From contig NZ_JAJNEL010000001.1 of the NCBI RefSeq assembly GCF_029428675.1, positions 2,480,001 through 2,544,000 of the forward strand: a stretch of DNA of 64,000 nt, written 5' to 3'. Below are positions 36,760-45,457 of the stretch, piece after piece. Every line of letters begins with the position of its first letter. Position 1 is the stretch's first letter. The position numbers were made by a program, and so were the translations under genes. The notes beneath the pieces are model-generated. The model saw only the letters and a list, made by a program, of their open reading frames with translations. It ran no database searches and was not told the origin of the DNA. The DNA comes from Streptomyces sp. JH14 (GTDB taxonomy: Bacteria > Actinomycetota > Actinomycetes > Streptomycetales > Streptomycetaceae).

Positions 36760-36936
36760 CGAACCGTGGTTCGGGACCACTGAGACCGTCTTCACAGGGA
36801 ACGTCCACCCGGCGAACCCGGGCGGCCGCTCCACGATCTCGGGATGTCCCGTACCCACCTGGCGCGCGCGTCCAGCACGCACCGCTCGGCTTCGTCCGCA
36901 TCGAAGTCGGCGTCCAGCGGATGCCCGGACCAGCCC
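36760..36936 (-). pseudogene. Coding-like frameshifted fragment between MFS and helicase genes
   Basis: Directly after the MFS stop codon, the minus strand reads GWSGHPLDADFDADEAERC and on to RWVRDIP with GC-rich third positions. The sense then continues in another frame as EIVERPPGFAGWTFPVKTVS. One indel near 36845 would join them into about 57 residues. No start codon is evident at the left end, and the right part runs toward the helicase leader. It may be a decayed small gene, a sequencing frameshift, or a misread of noncoding DNA. Confidence 0.35.
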
Positions 36937-38400
36937 TTAGGGCTTGATCCGCACGCGCCCCGCGACCCACGCCCCCACCAGCGCCACCCCGGCCATCGGC
37001 AGGAACACCACGGCGAACGCCCCCGGATGCGCCCCGGACGCCCCGGTCTCCACGGCCTCGTGCACGGCCCCCACCGCACCGCCGCCGAGCGCGGCGAACG
37101 CCGCACCCCCCGCCGCGAGGAGCAGCACATTCGAGAGCCCGTCGGAAATCTGCAGCGCGGCGGAGTTGGCCCCCGCCTCCTCCGGCGCCGACAGCTTCAG
37201 CAGCAGCACGCTCGTCGAGGCGATCACCATGCCCATGCCGAAGCACCCGACGGCCCAGGCGACGGCCACCGTCCACACCGGTACCGCCGCGATCAGCACC
37301 GAGGGCGCTCCCGCGATGGCCGCGGCGACCAGCACCATGCCGCCGACCATGAGCCGCTCCCGGTGGGGCTCGAGGCGCGGCCGGGCCTGGACGTACGAAC
37401 CGAGCGCCCAGGTCCCGCCCCCGGCGGCGAGCGACAGCCCGGCCATGGTCGGGGACAGCCCGCGCTGCGTCACCAGCATCAGCGGTACGAAGGACTCGGC
37501 GGCGATGAACGAACCGGCGGCGACCCCGCGCAGCAGCACCACCGACGGCAGCCCGCGTGCCGCCCGCCCGGTGCCCGCAGGCAGCAGCCCCCGTACGGCG
37601 GGAACGAGGAGGGCGACACCCGCGGCGGCCGGAACCAGCGCCCACCAGTTCCGCTCCTGCCCCGCGTACTGCAGCAGTCCGGCCCCCACCGAAATGCCGA
37701 GCGCCAGCCCGATGCGCCGGCGGTCGTACGGTTCGACGGGTGCCGACGGATCGACGGGCCCGGACGCCATGCGCCGGATCGCGGGCAGCGCGAGGGCCAG
37801 CGGAAAGACCACCAGAACCGGAATCCCGACAAAGACCCAGCGCCACCCCAGATGCTCGGTCACGCTGCCGGAGGCGAGCGGCCCCACGACGGACGGGACG
37901 ACCCAGCTCGCGGCGAAAGCAGCCATGATCGCCGGCCGGATCCGCTCCGGATAGGCCCGGCTGACCACCACGTACAACGCCACGATCACCAGCCCGCCCC
38001 CGAGCCCCTGCACCGCCCGCCCGGCAATGAACATCCACATGCTGCCCGCCGTCCCCGACAGCAGCAGCCCGGCTCCGAAAGCACCGATCCCGGCGGCGAG
38101 CGGCGCCAGCGGCCCGCGCCGGTCGGCCCACTGCCCGGAGAGCACCATGGCGAAGAGACTCGTCGTGAAGTACGCGGAGAAAGCGAAGGCGTACAACGGA
38201 ATACCGTGCAGCTCACGGGCGGCGACCGGCATCGCGGTCCCGACGGCGGTCGCCTCGAAGGCGATGAGGAACACGACGGAGACGACGCCGATGCTGAGCG
38301 CCCGATAGGTCCGCCCGAGCACCCCTTCGGGCTCGGCGACGACGGGGGCGTCCACGGGGTGGGGCGAGACATCGGCGTCACGCGGTTCGAGGGGGGTCAT
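36937..38400 (-). CDS. MFS transporter, drug exporter type
   Basis: 487 residues with about 12-14 transmembrane helices. The first helix follows RALSIGVVSVVFLIAFEATA. Between helices 2 and 3 lies the MFS motif A variant GQWADRRGPLAP, and helix 4 carries GRAVQGLGGGLVIVALYVV, as in proton-driven drug/metabolite exporters. Substrate is unknown. ATG 38400 begins just before the first helix; an upstream extension to 38532 would add unlikely residues. No regulator lies beside it. Confidence 0.9.
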   Translation of the reverse strand: MTPLEPRDADVSPHPVDAPVVAEPEGVLGRTYRALSIGVVSVVFLIAFEATAVGTAMPVAARELHGIPLYAFAFSAYFTTSLFAMVLSGQWADRRGPLAPLAAGIGAFGAGLLLSGTAGSMWMFIAGRAVQGLGGGLVIVALYVVVSRAYPERIRPAIMAAFAASWVVPSVVGPLASGSVTEHLGWRWVFVGIPVLVVFPLALALPAIRRMASGPVDPSAPVEPYDRRRIGLALGISVGAGLLQYAGQERNWWALVPAAAGVALLVPAVRGLLPAGTGRAARGLPSVVLLRGVAAGSFIAAESFVPLMLVTQRGLSPTMAGLSLAAGGGTWALGSYVQARPRLEPHRERLMVGGMVLVAAAIAGAPSVLIAAVPVWTVAVAWAVGCFGMGMVIASTSVLLLKLSAPEEAGANSAALQISDGLSNVLLLAAGGAAFAALGGGAVGAVHEAVETGASGAHPGAFAVVFLPMAGVALVGAWVAGRVRIKP

Positions 38401-38595
38401 GAGCCCAAGAGTAAGGGTCAAGATCCGCTTTGGCCCCTGTCGTGAGACGGTTGCGCGCTCGTCCCTTGGTCGTAGGACCGAGGTGCCGAGCATGAACGCG
38501 GTATGGCAGTCGCATTGCACCGCGGCCCGCACCCTTGAGCGCCCCCGCCGCCGCCCCTACGGTCGTCACATCGGCAAGAAGCGCACGAAGCACAC

Positions 38596-38667
38596 GGCCG
38601 TGTGCCCGAGTGGTTCAGGGGCTCGACTGCAACTCGAGTTACACCGGTTCGAATCCGGTCACGGCCT
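38596..38667 (+). tRNA. tRNA-Cys (anticodon GCA)
   Basis: A full cloverleaf of 72 nt can be drawn. The acceptor stem is GGCCGTG/CACGGCC, with a short D arm CCC/GGG, anticodon stem CTCGA/TCGAG with loop CTGCAAC (anticodon GCA), a 4-nt variable loop, and T arm ACCGG-TTCGAAT-CCGGT. The discriminator base is T (U73), the identity base for cysteinyl-tRNA synthetase. CCA is not encoded. The D stem has only three pairs and one position around 22-26 is missing, so the fold is somewhat atypical. A rho-independent terminator follows 10 bp later. Confidence 0.88.
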
Positions 38668-38677
38668 CGCAGACGAA

Positions 38678-38720
38678 GCCGCCCGCCCCGGGAAAGTTCC
38701 GGGGCGGGCGGCTTTTCCTT
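38678..38720 (+). terminator. Rho-independent terminator after tRNA-Cys
   Basis: A 14-bp perfect stem GCCGCCCGCCCCGG/CCGGGGCGGGCGGC with the loop GAAAGTT, followed by TTTTCCTT. It may also stop leftward transcription from the T7SS-linked operon. Confidence 0.9.
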
Positions 38721-38851
38721 GTCCGGGGCGCGGGCCAAGGCGTCCCGGACAGCGTCCTCCGCCGTGAACCCGTGCCGTGCGCCCCACTCCCTCGCCGGTG
38801 CCCTGGCCCTGCCACCGGTAGAAGTTCGTTTTGCCGGCAGTCCGGCCCGCG

Positions 38852-39514
38852 TCAGGTTCGGGGCTTCAGCACGGGCTTCTCGGGCAGCCCGCCGTTGTTC
38901 TCGCACTGCAGCTTCTTTGCCACGGCAACGGACGCGGCATGGATAACCGTGAGATTTACTTCACGGGAATCAGGCATGTTCTGCTCACGGTCCTTCGGTC
39001 GGCCAAAGTTTCCGATTATGCGCATCGGACGCTCCTTCGACCCCTTGAACTGAGGACTCACGCACTCGAAGTACAGAGAAGCAGACATGGGAGTCGCCTC
39101 GGACTGCTTCCCCATGGTGTAGAGCCGCCCGCCCGCCGGGAGACGCAGATCGCCCACGTCTTGCGGCGCATACATGGAAAATGCAATTCCTGCCCGGCTC
39201 GTTCTCCCACCACCCTCCGGGGAGAGTCGGCACAACGTGTCACCTCCGGCCCAGCGATGACCGGACTCGTACCCGGCCTTGAGTGCATCGACAACCCGGT
39301 CCATACCATCCGGATTGGTCCAGGCGAACGACGTCGCCCCCGTCACGGACTCGATCGTCTTCGCCAGAGGGCCTTTGAACAGGCCATCGCACACCTCCTC
39401 CGCACTGACGTAATCCGGCGTCTTCTCCTCGCCACCGCACCCAGTCGCCCCGACGCCGACAGCCATCACCAAGCCGGTGATGCACAGTGCCCGCCTCAAC
39501 TGCCCCGCTCCCAT
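38852..39514 (-). CDS. Lipoprotein at the end of the T7SS-linked cluster
   Basis: 220 residues. The signal peptide ends in lipobox GATGC (Cys about 26). The mature part has several Cys (EEVCDGL, DTLCRLS, YFECVS, LQCENN) and a mixed alpha/beta look. Streptomyces has many such DUF3558-like small lipoproteins, but I cannot assign a family. ATG 39514 is preferred to GTG 39523 because of the GGTGAGG sequence just before it. It lies 39 bp after the large T7SS-associated gene and probably belongs to its operon. Confidence 0.75.
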   Translation of the reverse strand: MGAGQLRRALCITGLVMAVGVGATGCGGEEKTPDYVSAEEVCDGLFKGPLAKTIESVTGATSFAWTNPDGMDRVVDALKAGYESGHRWAGGDTLCRLSPEGGGRTSRAGIAFSMYAPQDVGDLRLPAGGRLYTMGKQSEATPMSASLYFECVSPQFKGSKERPMRIIGNFGRPKDREQNMPDSREVNLTVIHAASVAVAKKLQCENNGGLPEKPVLKPRT

Positions 39515-39553
39515 ACGCCTCACCTTCGGGCCTCGTCCTGCACCATTCCCCGC

Positions 39554-41914
39554 TCAGTCCCCGGTCTCTGGATCATTGCCCTGCTGGTCCTCACGATCGT
39601 TGCCCACCGCGTATCCAAGCCTCATCGACTCCTTCAAGTCCTGACGGAATGCGGCATCGGCAGCAGTCGTATGCCGCTCCAGGAACCCTTCCATGGGCGC
39701 CTCAGCCATGGACTCGCCGGAACGGAACACCCTGGTCTTCTCCTCACGGGTGAGTTCCTCGACCTTTTCCTTGTGCTCATCCACGGACTGGTCCGAGATA
39801 TCCCCGATGAACTGACCGATGACATGCTCCACGGCTCCGCCGGCGGTATCACTGCCCAGCGTGATGAGCGTTGCCGCCGCCCCTGCGGCCGCGACCGGTG
39901 GCAGAAATGCGACCCCTGCGGCGACCCCCACACCGGCCCCGAACTCGATCCAGCCGGACCGTGCGGCCACGGCCTTCTCGTAGTCCTCTTGCATCTTCAT
40001 GTGCGATGCCACGACTTGGTCCGCGCGGGACTGGTCGAGCATGCCCTGCACCTCGGCACCGGTGCTCACCACCGCCCGCGAACCACCGGTGTTGGGCACG
40101 CCGTTCGCATCCACTTGGTGCTCCAGCATGCTGGAGGTGTAGATCTGTTCGGCGTTGGAGACCGTGGCGTACGCATCCGGGTGCTGGCCCACGGTGCTGA
40201 GAAATTGACGCGCGACGTCTCTTCCGTTGTCCCTGATGCCGTCACTGTTCTCGGCGGAGAAGTCGAGATGCCCTCCCGGGTTCTTACCCGGAGCGAAGAT
40301 GCTGCCCGGGTCGTTCTTGTCGAGGGACCAGTTGATGTCGTCGATATACCCGGCGCCCATGACCCCGAGGCTGTCGGCCATCGCCTCCTGCCGTTTGAGC
40401 AGACCTGCGTCCGAGCCGTACTTCTCCATGACGTCCCGCATGACAGTGGCGTTGTCCGCGTCCCGCACGACGCCGGCGTCCGGACTGTCGTACGGGTACC
40501 CGAGGGTCGCCGCCTCCAGTGCGTGCCCGAGCGCGTCCGGCATATAGCCGAGTGACCCCTCCTGCTCCTTCCGCTCGAGCGTGTCGACATCGCCGAAGGA
40601 CTCCCACTTCTCGTTGCCGAAGAAGTCGAGGTAGTCATCAATGAGCTGGCCGTCCTTCTTCCCGAGATCGGCCGTCGCGCCCTTGTTGATCGTGCCGTCC
40701 TCGTTGTACGCGGTCGGCGGGTCGGTGAAGAAGTGCTTCGCCGCGTCCGGGCTGTGTCCGAGCGCCTCCAGCATGGAGGTGGTCGGGTCGTAGCCCGAGC
40801 CGTTCACACCCGACGGATTGAACGGGTTCTTGAACGGGCTGTTCACCATCTTGTTGCCGGCGAACATGTTCGGGTCCTTCTGGTGCAGCTGCGCCACGTG
40901 CTCGGCGATCGGGTCGAGGAACTTCGCGTCGTAGTTCCCGTACCGCATGATCCCGCCGAGCAGTTGGTAGCCGAACGGGCCACCGTAGTCGTGCTTGGCG
41001 AGGGGGATGCGCTCGGTACCGAGCTTGCGCAGCTCCGGTCCCCACTCAGCCGTGAAGTTCTTGTCCTGCGAGGCAGTGGCCAGGTTGAGACCGAGATTCT
41101 TCTGAAGGTCCTGGACGTCCTTCAGGCGCTCCTTGTCGACCTCGCCGTGCTTGTACGTGTCCGTCGACAACTGGCCGAAGAACGCGAGCGACTTCTTCGG
41201 GCCGAGGTTCTCGTAGAAGTCCTTCGAGAACTCCCGGGACTTGCTGTTGTCGTGCAGCAGTTCGTTGAGCGCCTGAAGCTCGGTGTGTGTGATGTCGCGG
41301 CCCTTGGCAGCGAGTGCGGCAGCCCGGGCCGCCTCCTCCTGGTCCAGGTTCGTGTACTTCGGTGCACTGAAGTCACGGCCCTCGGTGACGTTGGCCTCAA
41401 GGGCGTTCTTGAACGCGACGTCGGTGTCGTTGCAGTTGTCGACGATGAGGTCGATCTTCTTCTGCCATGCCTCGATCGTCTTCTTCTGCCGGCCCAGAAG
41501 TTCGAAGTAGTCGGGATCCTGGTTCGGTGAGATACCGGATTCTTCCAACGGGTACCGGGCTGTGACCTTCCCCTTGGTGTCGACATGGATCCCGGCCGCG
41601 GGCCCCTCGTCATCGCGGATGCCGATCAGGTCGTCCTTGGCCTTCTTGATGGCCGTGTGGGCGTCTTCGAGGATCTGCCTGACGCCCTTGGCCTCGGCTG
41701 CGGCGTCCTTGAACTCCTTGGCCGTCTTGCTGATGAACCCCTTGGTGACGCCCGCGTTGACGCCTTCCCATCCAGCCTTGTCAGCCTTGGCCTTCATGCC
41801 GTCATGAGCGTCCTCGGCCAGCCGGTCCAGCTTGGTGACCATCTCCGACCAGTCGTCAGCCGCCGCCTTGAGTTTGGCGACGGGTGCATCGACTATGTCC
41901 TCGAATGTGAGCAT
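39554..41914 (-). CDS. Large T7SS-associated protein (DUF6571-like)
   Basis: 786 residues. Residues 1-110 form a helical WXG100/LXG-like segment (LTFEDIVDAPVAKLKAAADD, then ADKAGWEGVNAG). The middle (about 200-450) contains EWGPELRKLGTERIPLAKHD and GYQLLGGIMRYGNYDAKFLD, typical in my memory of a Streptomyces family (DUF6571) found at T7SS loci. At about 670-700 there is a hydrophobic, glycine-rich stretch (GVGVAAGVAFLPPVAAAGA) that could insert in a membrane. It may be a secreted effector or a contact protein. The start is set by homology to a WXG-type N-terminus; the preceding gene ends 14 bp upstream. Confidence 0.8.
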   Translation of the reverse strand: MLTFEDIVDAPVAKLKAAADDWSEMVTKLDRLAEDAHDGMKAKADKAGWEGVNAGVTKGFISKTAKEFKDAAAEAKGVRQILEDAHTAIKKAKDDLIGIRDDEGPAAGIHVDTKGKVTARYPLEESGISPNQDPDYFELLGRQKKTIEAWQKKIDLIVDNCNDTDVAFKNALEANVTEGRDFSAPKYTNLDQEEAARAAALAAKGRDITHTELQALNELLHDNSKSREFSKDFYENLGPKKSLAFFGQLSTDTYKHGEVDKERLKDVQDLQKNLGLNLATASQDKNFTAEWGPELRKLGTERIPLAKHDYGGPFGYQLLGGIMRYGNYDAKFLDPIAEHVAQLHQKDPNMFAGNKMVNSPFKNPFNPSGVNGSGYDPTTSMLEALGHSPDAAKHFFTDPPTAYNEDGTINKGATADLGKKDGQLIDDYLDFFGNEKWESFGDVDTLERKEQEGSLGYMPDALGHALEAATLGYPYDSPDAGVVRDADNATVMRDVMEKYGSDAGLLKRQEAMADSLGVMGAGYIDDINWSLDKNDPGSIFAPGKNPGGHLDFSAENSDGIRDNGRDVARQFLSTVGQHPDAYATVSNAEQIYTSSMLEHQVDANGVPNTGGSRAVVSTGAEVQGMLDQSRADQVVASHMKMQEDYEKAVAARSGWIEFGAGVGVAAGVAFLPPVAAAGAAATLITLGSDTAGGAVEHVIGQFIGDISDQSVDEHKEKVEELTREEKTRVFRSGESMAEAPMEGFLERHTTAADAAFRQDLKESMRLGYAVGNDREDQQGNDPETGD

Positions 41915-41928
41915 GCGTTCCCCCGCGG

Positions 41929-42363
41929 TTACTTCAGGTACTCGTTCAGCTTGGAGACAGAGATCAGATCGCCGCCGATCCGAACGTCGTCCTTCGCGTG
42001 CGCGGCCTTGGTGTAGTTGAGGTGATCCGAGATCTGTGCGCAGGCATCGAGGAGGGTCTTCAGGTGCGTGTTCCACCGGTCGTGGACCTTGAGCAGTGCC
42101 GATCCGCTGGCAAAATTGCCGTTGCTGAGCCCGATGGCCGCCTCGAAAGTGGCGGGCCGGGCGTGGTCCCCCTCCTTCGACACCCTGGTGTGCAAGTCGT
42201 ACGCATCGTGTCCGACAGCACCCAGGTCGTCTTGGTTGACGCTCAGATCCGGATCACTCGGACCGCTTTGCCCCGTCTTGCCGTCACCGACGCCATTGAG
42301 TCGCATATCGACCCGTTGCGCGGACTCCGCGCGAAGCGCCGCCCATTCTGCATCGAACGTCAC
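41929..42363 (-). CDS. Small helical T7SS substrate-like protein
   Basis: 144 residues, no signal peptide. Predominantly helical, with VTFDAEWAALRAESAQR at the start and SALLKVHDRWNTHLKTLLD in the C-terminal half, a layout like WXG100/EspC-type substrates. A strict WxG turn is not visible. The GTG at 42363 is chosen over 42429 because the helical sequence starts there. It lies 14 bp ahead of the large DUF6571-like gene. Such neighbours often form a secreted pair; that is inference. Confidence 0.65.
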   Translation of the reverse strand: MTFDAEWAALRAESAQRVDMRLNGVGDGKTGQSGPSDPDLSVNQDDLGAVGHDAYDLHTRVSKEGDHARPATFEAAIGLSNGNFASGSALLKVHDRWNTHLKTLLDACAQISDHLNYTKAAHAKDDVRIGGDLISVSKLNEYLK

Positions 42364-42550
42364 GCATTCCCCCGTACTCGATTTTCCGGCAACTGGTGGG
42401 CCCAGGCCCCGCTTTCCGTGTCCGCACACGCTATCCAGCCGGATTCATCCGCTACGCGGCGAGAGGTGCCCCCAGGGGCCCGGCAACTCCCCCCTCGCCG
42501 AACTCAGTCGGGCACCCGGGCGGGTCCATTGACGGCACTCACATGCGAAC

Positions 42551-43930
42551 TCACACGTTCGGCCCCTGCCCGGGAGTTCCTCCGTACGGAGAGCTGGGGC
42601 CGGGAGCGCCTGGCGGGGAACCATAAGCCGGATATGACGGCTGCTGCTGATACGAGTGCGAGGGTCCATAGGGCTGCATCTCGGGCGCTCCGGCCTTGCG
42701 GCGGCGGGAGCGAACGGTCAGGGCAGCAATTACCGCACCGATGACGGCCGCCGCGCCAACGCCCAGGCCGAGCCAAAGGGTGGCACTGTTGGTCCCGTCG
42801 GCGGCTGCCGGGGTCGTGGCGGCCGGCTTCTTCTCGCGGGCCGCACCAGCGGATACGGTCGGCTCCTTGGAAGCCTCGGCAGGCGGCGAGGCGGCCTCCG
42901 CGAGATCCGGGAGCGGGTACACGTCGGCGGGGCCGGGGTCGCCCGGGGTCTTCAATGCGATGCGGGGACGGACGACGCCGTAACCGATGTAGTCGTTGCG
43001 CTTGGCTCCACTGGTCGGGCCACCGGCCGTGTTGAGCATGACCCGCAGGACCTGGTTGTTCGTCCAGTCCGGGTGCTTGGACCAGATGAGGGCGGCGGAG
43101 GCGGAGGCGAGGGCGGTGGCGTCGCTGGTGCCGTGGGATTCACAGAATCCCGTCGCTCCACCGCAAGCGTGAATCATCTCGTCACCGGGTGCGGAGAGAT
43201 CCACTTGCGGTCCGTACTGGGACTCTTCGGTCTTGTGCAGGTTTTTGCCAATGGCTCCCACCCCGACCACTCCGGGCGTGCCGGCCGGGTACTCGACCAG
43301 GTTCGCCGCATCTCCGCTGTTGCCGGCGGATGCGAAGATGAGCGCGCCCTTCTTCCACGCGTACGCGACGGCCGCTGTCAGCTCATCCGATCCGGTCGTC
43401 ACACCCTGGGAGATGTTGACGACCTTCGCCCCCTGGTCAACGGCATATCGGACAGCCCTGGAGGCGCCCTGATGGAACGCTTGATCAGCGGCGGCCTGAT
43501 TTGCGGCCTTGGCGCCGTCCGGTAGCCGTATGGGAAGTATCTTCGCCCTGGGCGCAAGCCCGAAGGCTCCGTTCCCTCCAGCCGCCCTGCCTGTTCCTGC
43601 AATCAGGCCGGCCATCCCCGTGCCATGGCCGCTGTAGTCATCGAACTCGTCTCCTGGAAGCCTGTGTTCGAGATTCAATCCCTTGAGCACTTGACCCACG
43701 AGGTCCGGATTTTTCGCATCCACCCCGGTATCGATGATGGCGACAGTGATCCCGTCACCCGTGCTCGTCCTCCACATCTCTTCGGCCTTCATCGCATCGA
43801 GATACCACTGCTCCGAGCGTGCGGAACCTGCATAGGCAGGCGCGGATGCGGCTCCGAGCAGCAGGACTCCCAACGCGGCCGAGACCGCAGTTCGAAAACG
43901 AGTGACTCCCGCATGACCGCTGATACGCAT
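42551..43930 (-). CDS. Type VII secretion-associated mycosin-like subtilase
   Basis: 459 residues. Signal peptide to about 34 (PAYA), then an S8 protease domain. Catalytic residues are Asp67 (AIIDTGVD), His102 (YSGHGTGMAG) and Ser269 (SHGTSDATALAS), with the oxyanion Asn204 (SAGNSGD). Cys256 and Cys263 can pair. After a Pro/Ala-rich stalk (about 340-382) a single transmembrane helix (about 384-405) and a cytoplasmic Pro/Gly/Tyr tail follow. This MycP architecture anchors the protease on the outer face of the membrane, where mycosins stabilise and regulate ESX machines. No EccB-E core gene is in the window. Confidence 0.93.
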   Translation of the reverse strand: MRISGHAGVTRFRTAVSAALGVLLLGAASAPAYAGSARSEQWYLDAMKAEEMWRTSTGDGITVAIIDTGVDAKNPDLVGQVLKGLNLEHRLPGDEFDDYSGHGTGMAGLIAGTGRAAGGNGAFGLAPRAKILPIRLPDGAKAANQAAADQAFHQGASRAVRYAVDQGAKVVNISQGVTTGSDELTAAVAYAWKKGALIFASAGNSGDAANLVEYPAGTPGVVGVGAIGKNLHKTEESQYGPQVDLSAPGDEMIHACGGATGFCESHGTSDATALASASAALIWSKHPDWTNNQVLRVMLNTAGGPTSGAKRNDYIGYGVVRPRIALKTPGDPGPADVYPLPDLAEAASPPAEASKEPTVSAGAAREKKPAATTPAAADGTNSATLWLGLGVGAAAVIGAVIAALTVRSRRRKAGAPEMQPYGPSHSYQQQPSYPAYGSPPGAPGPSSPYGGTPGQGPNV

Positions 43931-43957
43931 CCGATTCTCCGCCGAATTCTTTGGTGT

Positions 43958-45403
43958 TCAGTCAACGACTGGAGGAACGACGCGTCGAGCTCCCTGCTGC
44001 CAGGTTTCCTCGTCCTCAGTGAGGTAGTCCGGTCGCTGTCCGCCTTCGCCGTCACGGGAATCACTGGGCCGCGATCCCGGAGAGACCCCACCACGCCCCA
44101 TCGGGCCGGCGACGCGGGCCCCCTCTGCCGACGCGGCGCCCCGTACCAGACCGGAGCCGCCAGGCGTGAATGGGCGAGTGCTTGTGCCCCCCGCCTGCCG
44201 GCCGCGACCGCCGACAACACCACCAGGCTCCCCTGCCAGGCGGCGGCCACCGATGATGCCGTTCTGGCCGCCACCGGTACCACCCACGCCCGCACCATGT
44301 CCCATCGGTGCACGACCTCCCCGCATCCCCTCGCCCCCGGCCACAGTGCCCCGAGGCAAACCTCCCGTGGGACGCCCGGGACTCTGCGGAACAGGGCGGC
44401 CGCCGACGATCCCGCCTTCGGGCGACGGTCGGCCGACGATCCCGCTTCCCGGGCTGCGCCCTACCGGTGGACGGACGGACGGACGGGCCATGCCTGTCGG
44501 CCTGCCCAGGGTGTTGGCACCGGGTGAAGCCACCGGGCCACTCCCGGGCAGAACCGGAACGGCGGGAGTCGAGCCACCGTCTGCGCTGCCCCCGCCCGAA
44601 GCGCGAGGCAGGATCGTCGCCGGTGCCGACGGGGCATCAGTCAGTACGCCGGCTCCATCGATCGCCATGCCGACAGGCTGCGACGCGCCAGGTGTTACCG
44701 AAGGGGCGGAGACGCCCGGACTGCCCGGCAGGGCGGTCACGTCTTTCCCTGGATCGACGCCCTGTCTCTCCGTACCAGCCCCGTATGCGGTGCCGGCAGC
44801 CGCAGCGCCATTCCCGAATTCAGGTGTCGTTCCTTCGTTCCGGTTTCCGCGGCTCGGTGGTGCAATCGCCTCCGGCGGGGGCGGAAACACCGGTTTCTCC
44901 AGCACGTTCATCTGCGAGGACGAGAACTCGTACGACTGCGCCAGCTTCCGCATCTCCCTGGCCGCCTCGTCGCGGTTCGCCTGGTTGGTCGCGATCAGCG
45001 TTTCCGCCGACCTCTTCGCCACCGCCGACGCATCCGGGTCGTTGCGCGCAGCCAGGGCCGCGTCCAGGTCGGCCTGGGCGCCCGCGTGCGTACGCGGGAT
45101 CGAGGCCTGGGCCGAGGCGATCGCGTCGGAGGCCCTCGCCAGCCACTGCGACGCCCCCTCACTGTAATCACCCAGGCGCAGCGTCGAGTTGGCCAGATCT
45201 GCGCTCCAGGTACGGAAGGCGTCGGCGCCCGCACCCTTCCACTCGACCCACTGGGGGCGGACCTTCAGATCCTCGGCGATCTTGCGGATCTCCGTCGCCG
45301 CACTCGCGAGGCGATCGGCTGCCCCCTGGATCTCCCCGCTCCTGGCCGCGTCCAGCCATTGCAGCATCCGCTCATGGGACATGTCATCGAAGTTCGTGCC
45401 CAC
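43958..45403 (-). CDS. WxG-motif T7SS protein with long Gly/Pro-rich tail
   Basis: 481 residues. Residues 1-175 are helical, with a WKG turn at 55-57 (WVEWKGAGADAF), matching the helix-turn-helix of WXG100 proteins. From about 180 the protein is a low-complexity Gly/Pro/Arg tail (repeated GGIVGGR and GRPxG units). It closes with DYLTEDEETW and a terminal PPVVD, a C-terminal signature I recall from Streptomyces T7SS proteins. It is probably a secreted or machine-associated PPE-like analogue. It begins 54 bp after the first gene of the cluster and ends 27 bp before the mycosin gene. Confidence 0.8.
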   Translation of the reverse strand: MGTNFDDMSHERMLQWLDAARSGEIQGAADRLASAATEIRKIAEDLKVRPQWVEWKGAGADAFRTWSADLANSTLRLGDYSEGASQWLARASDAIASAQASIPRTHAGAQADLDAALAARNDPDASAVAKRSAETLIATNQANRDEAAREMRKLAQSYEFSSSQMNVLEKPVFPPPPEAIAPPSRGNRNEGTTPEFGNGAAAAGTAYGAGTERQGVDPGKDVTALPGSPGVSAPSVTPGASQPVGMAIDGAGVLTDAPSAPATILPRASGGGSADGGSTPAVPVLPGSGPVASPGANTLGRPTGMARPSVRPPVGRSPGSGIVGRPSPEGGIVGGRPVPQSPGRPTGGLPRGTVAGGEGMRGGRAPMGHGAGVGGTGGGQNGIIGGRRLAGEPGGVVGGRGRQAGGTSTRPFTPGGSGLVRGAASAEGARVAGPMGRGGVSPGSRPSDSRDGEGGQRPDYLTEDEETWQQGARRVVPPVVD

Positions 45404-45457
45404 GCCGCTGCGCCTCCCTATCCCGTCGTTCGCGTGCAGGGCAGGTCGCCCTCGGCA

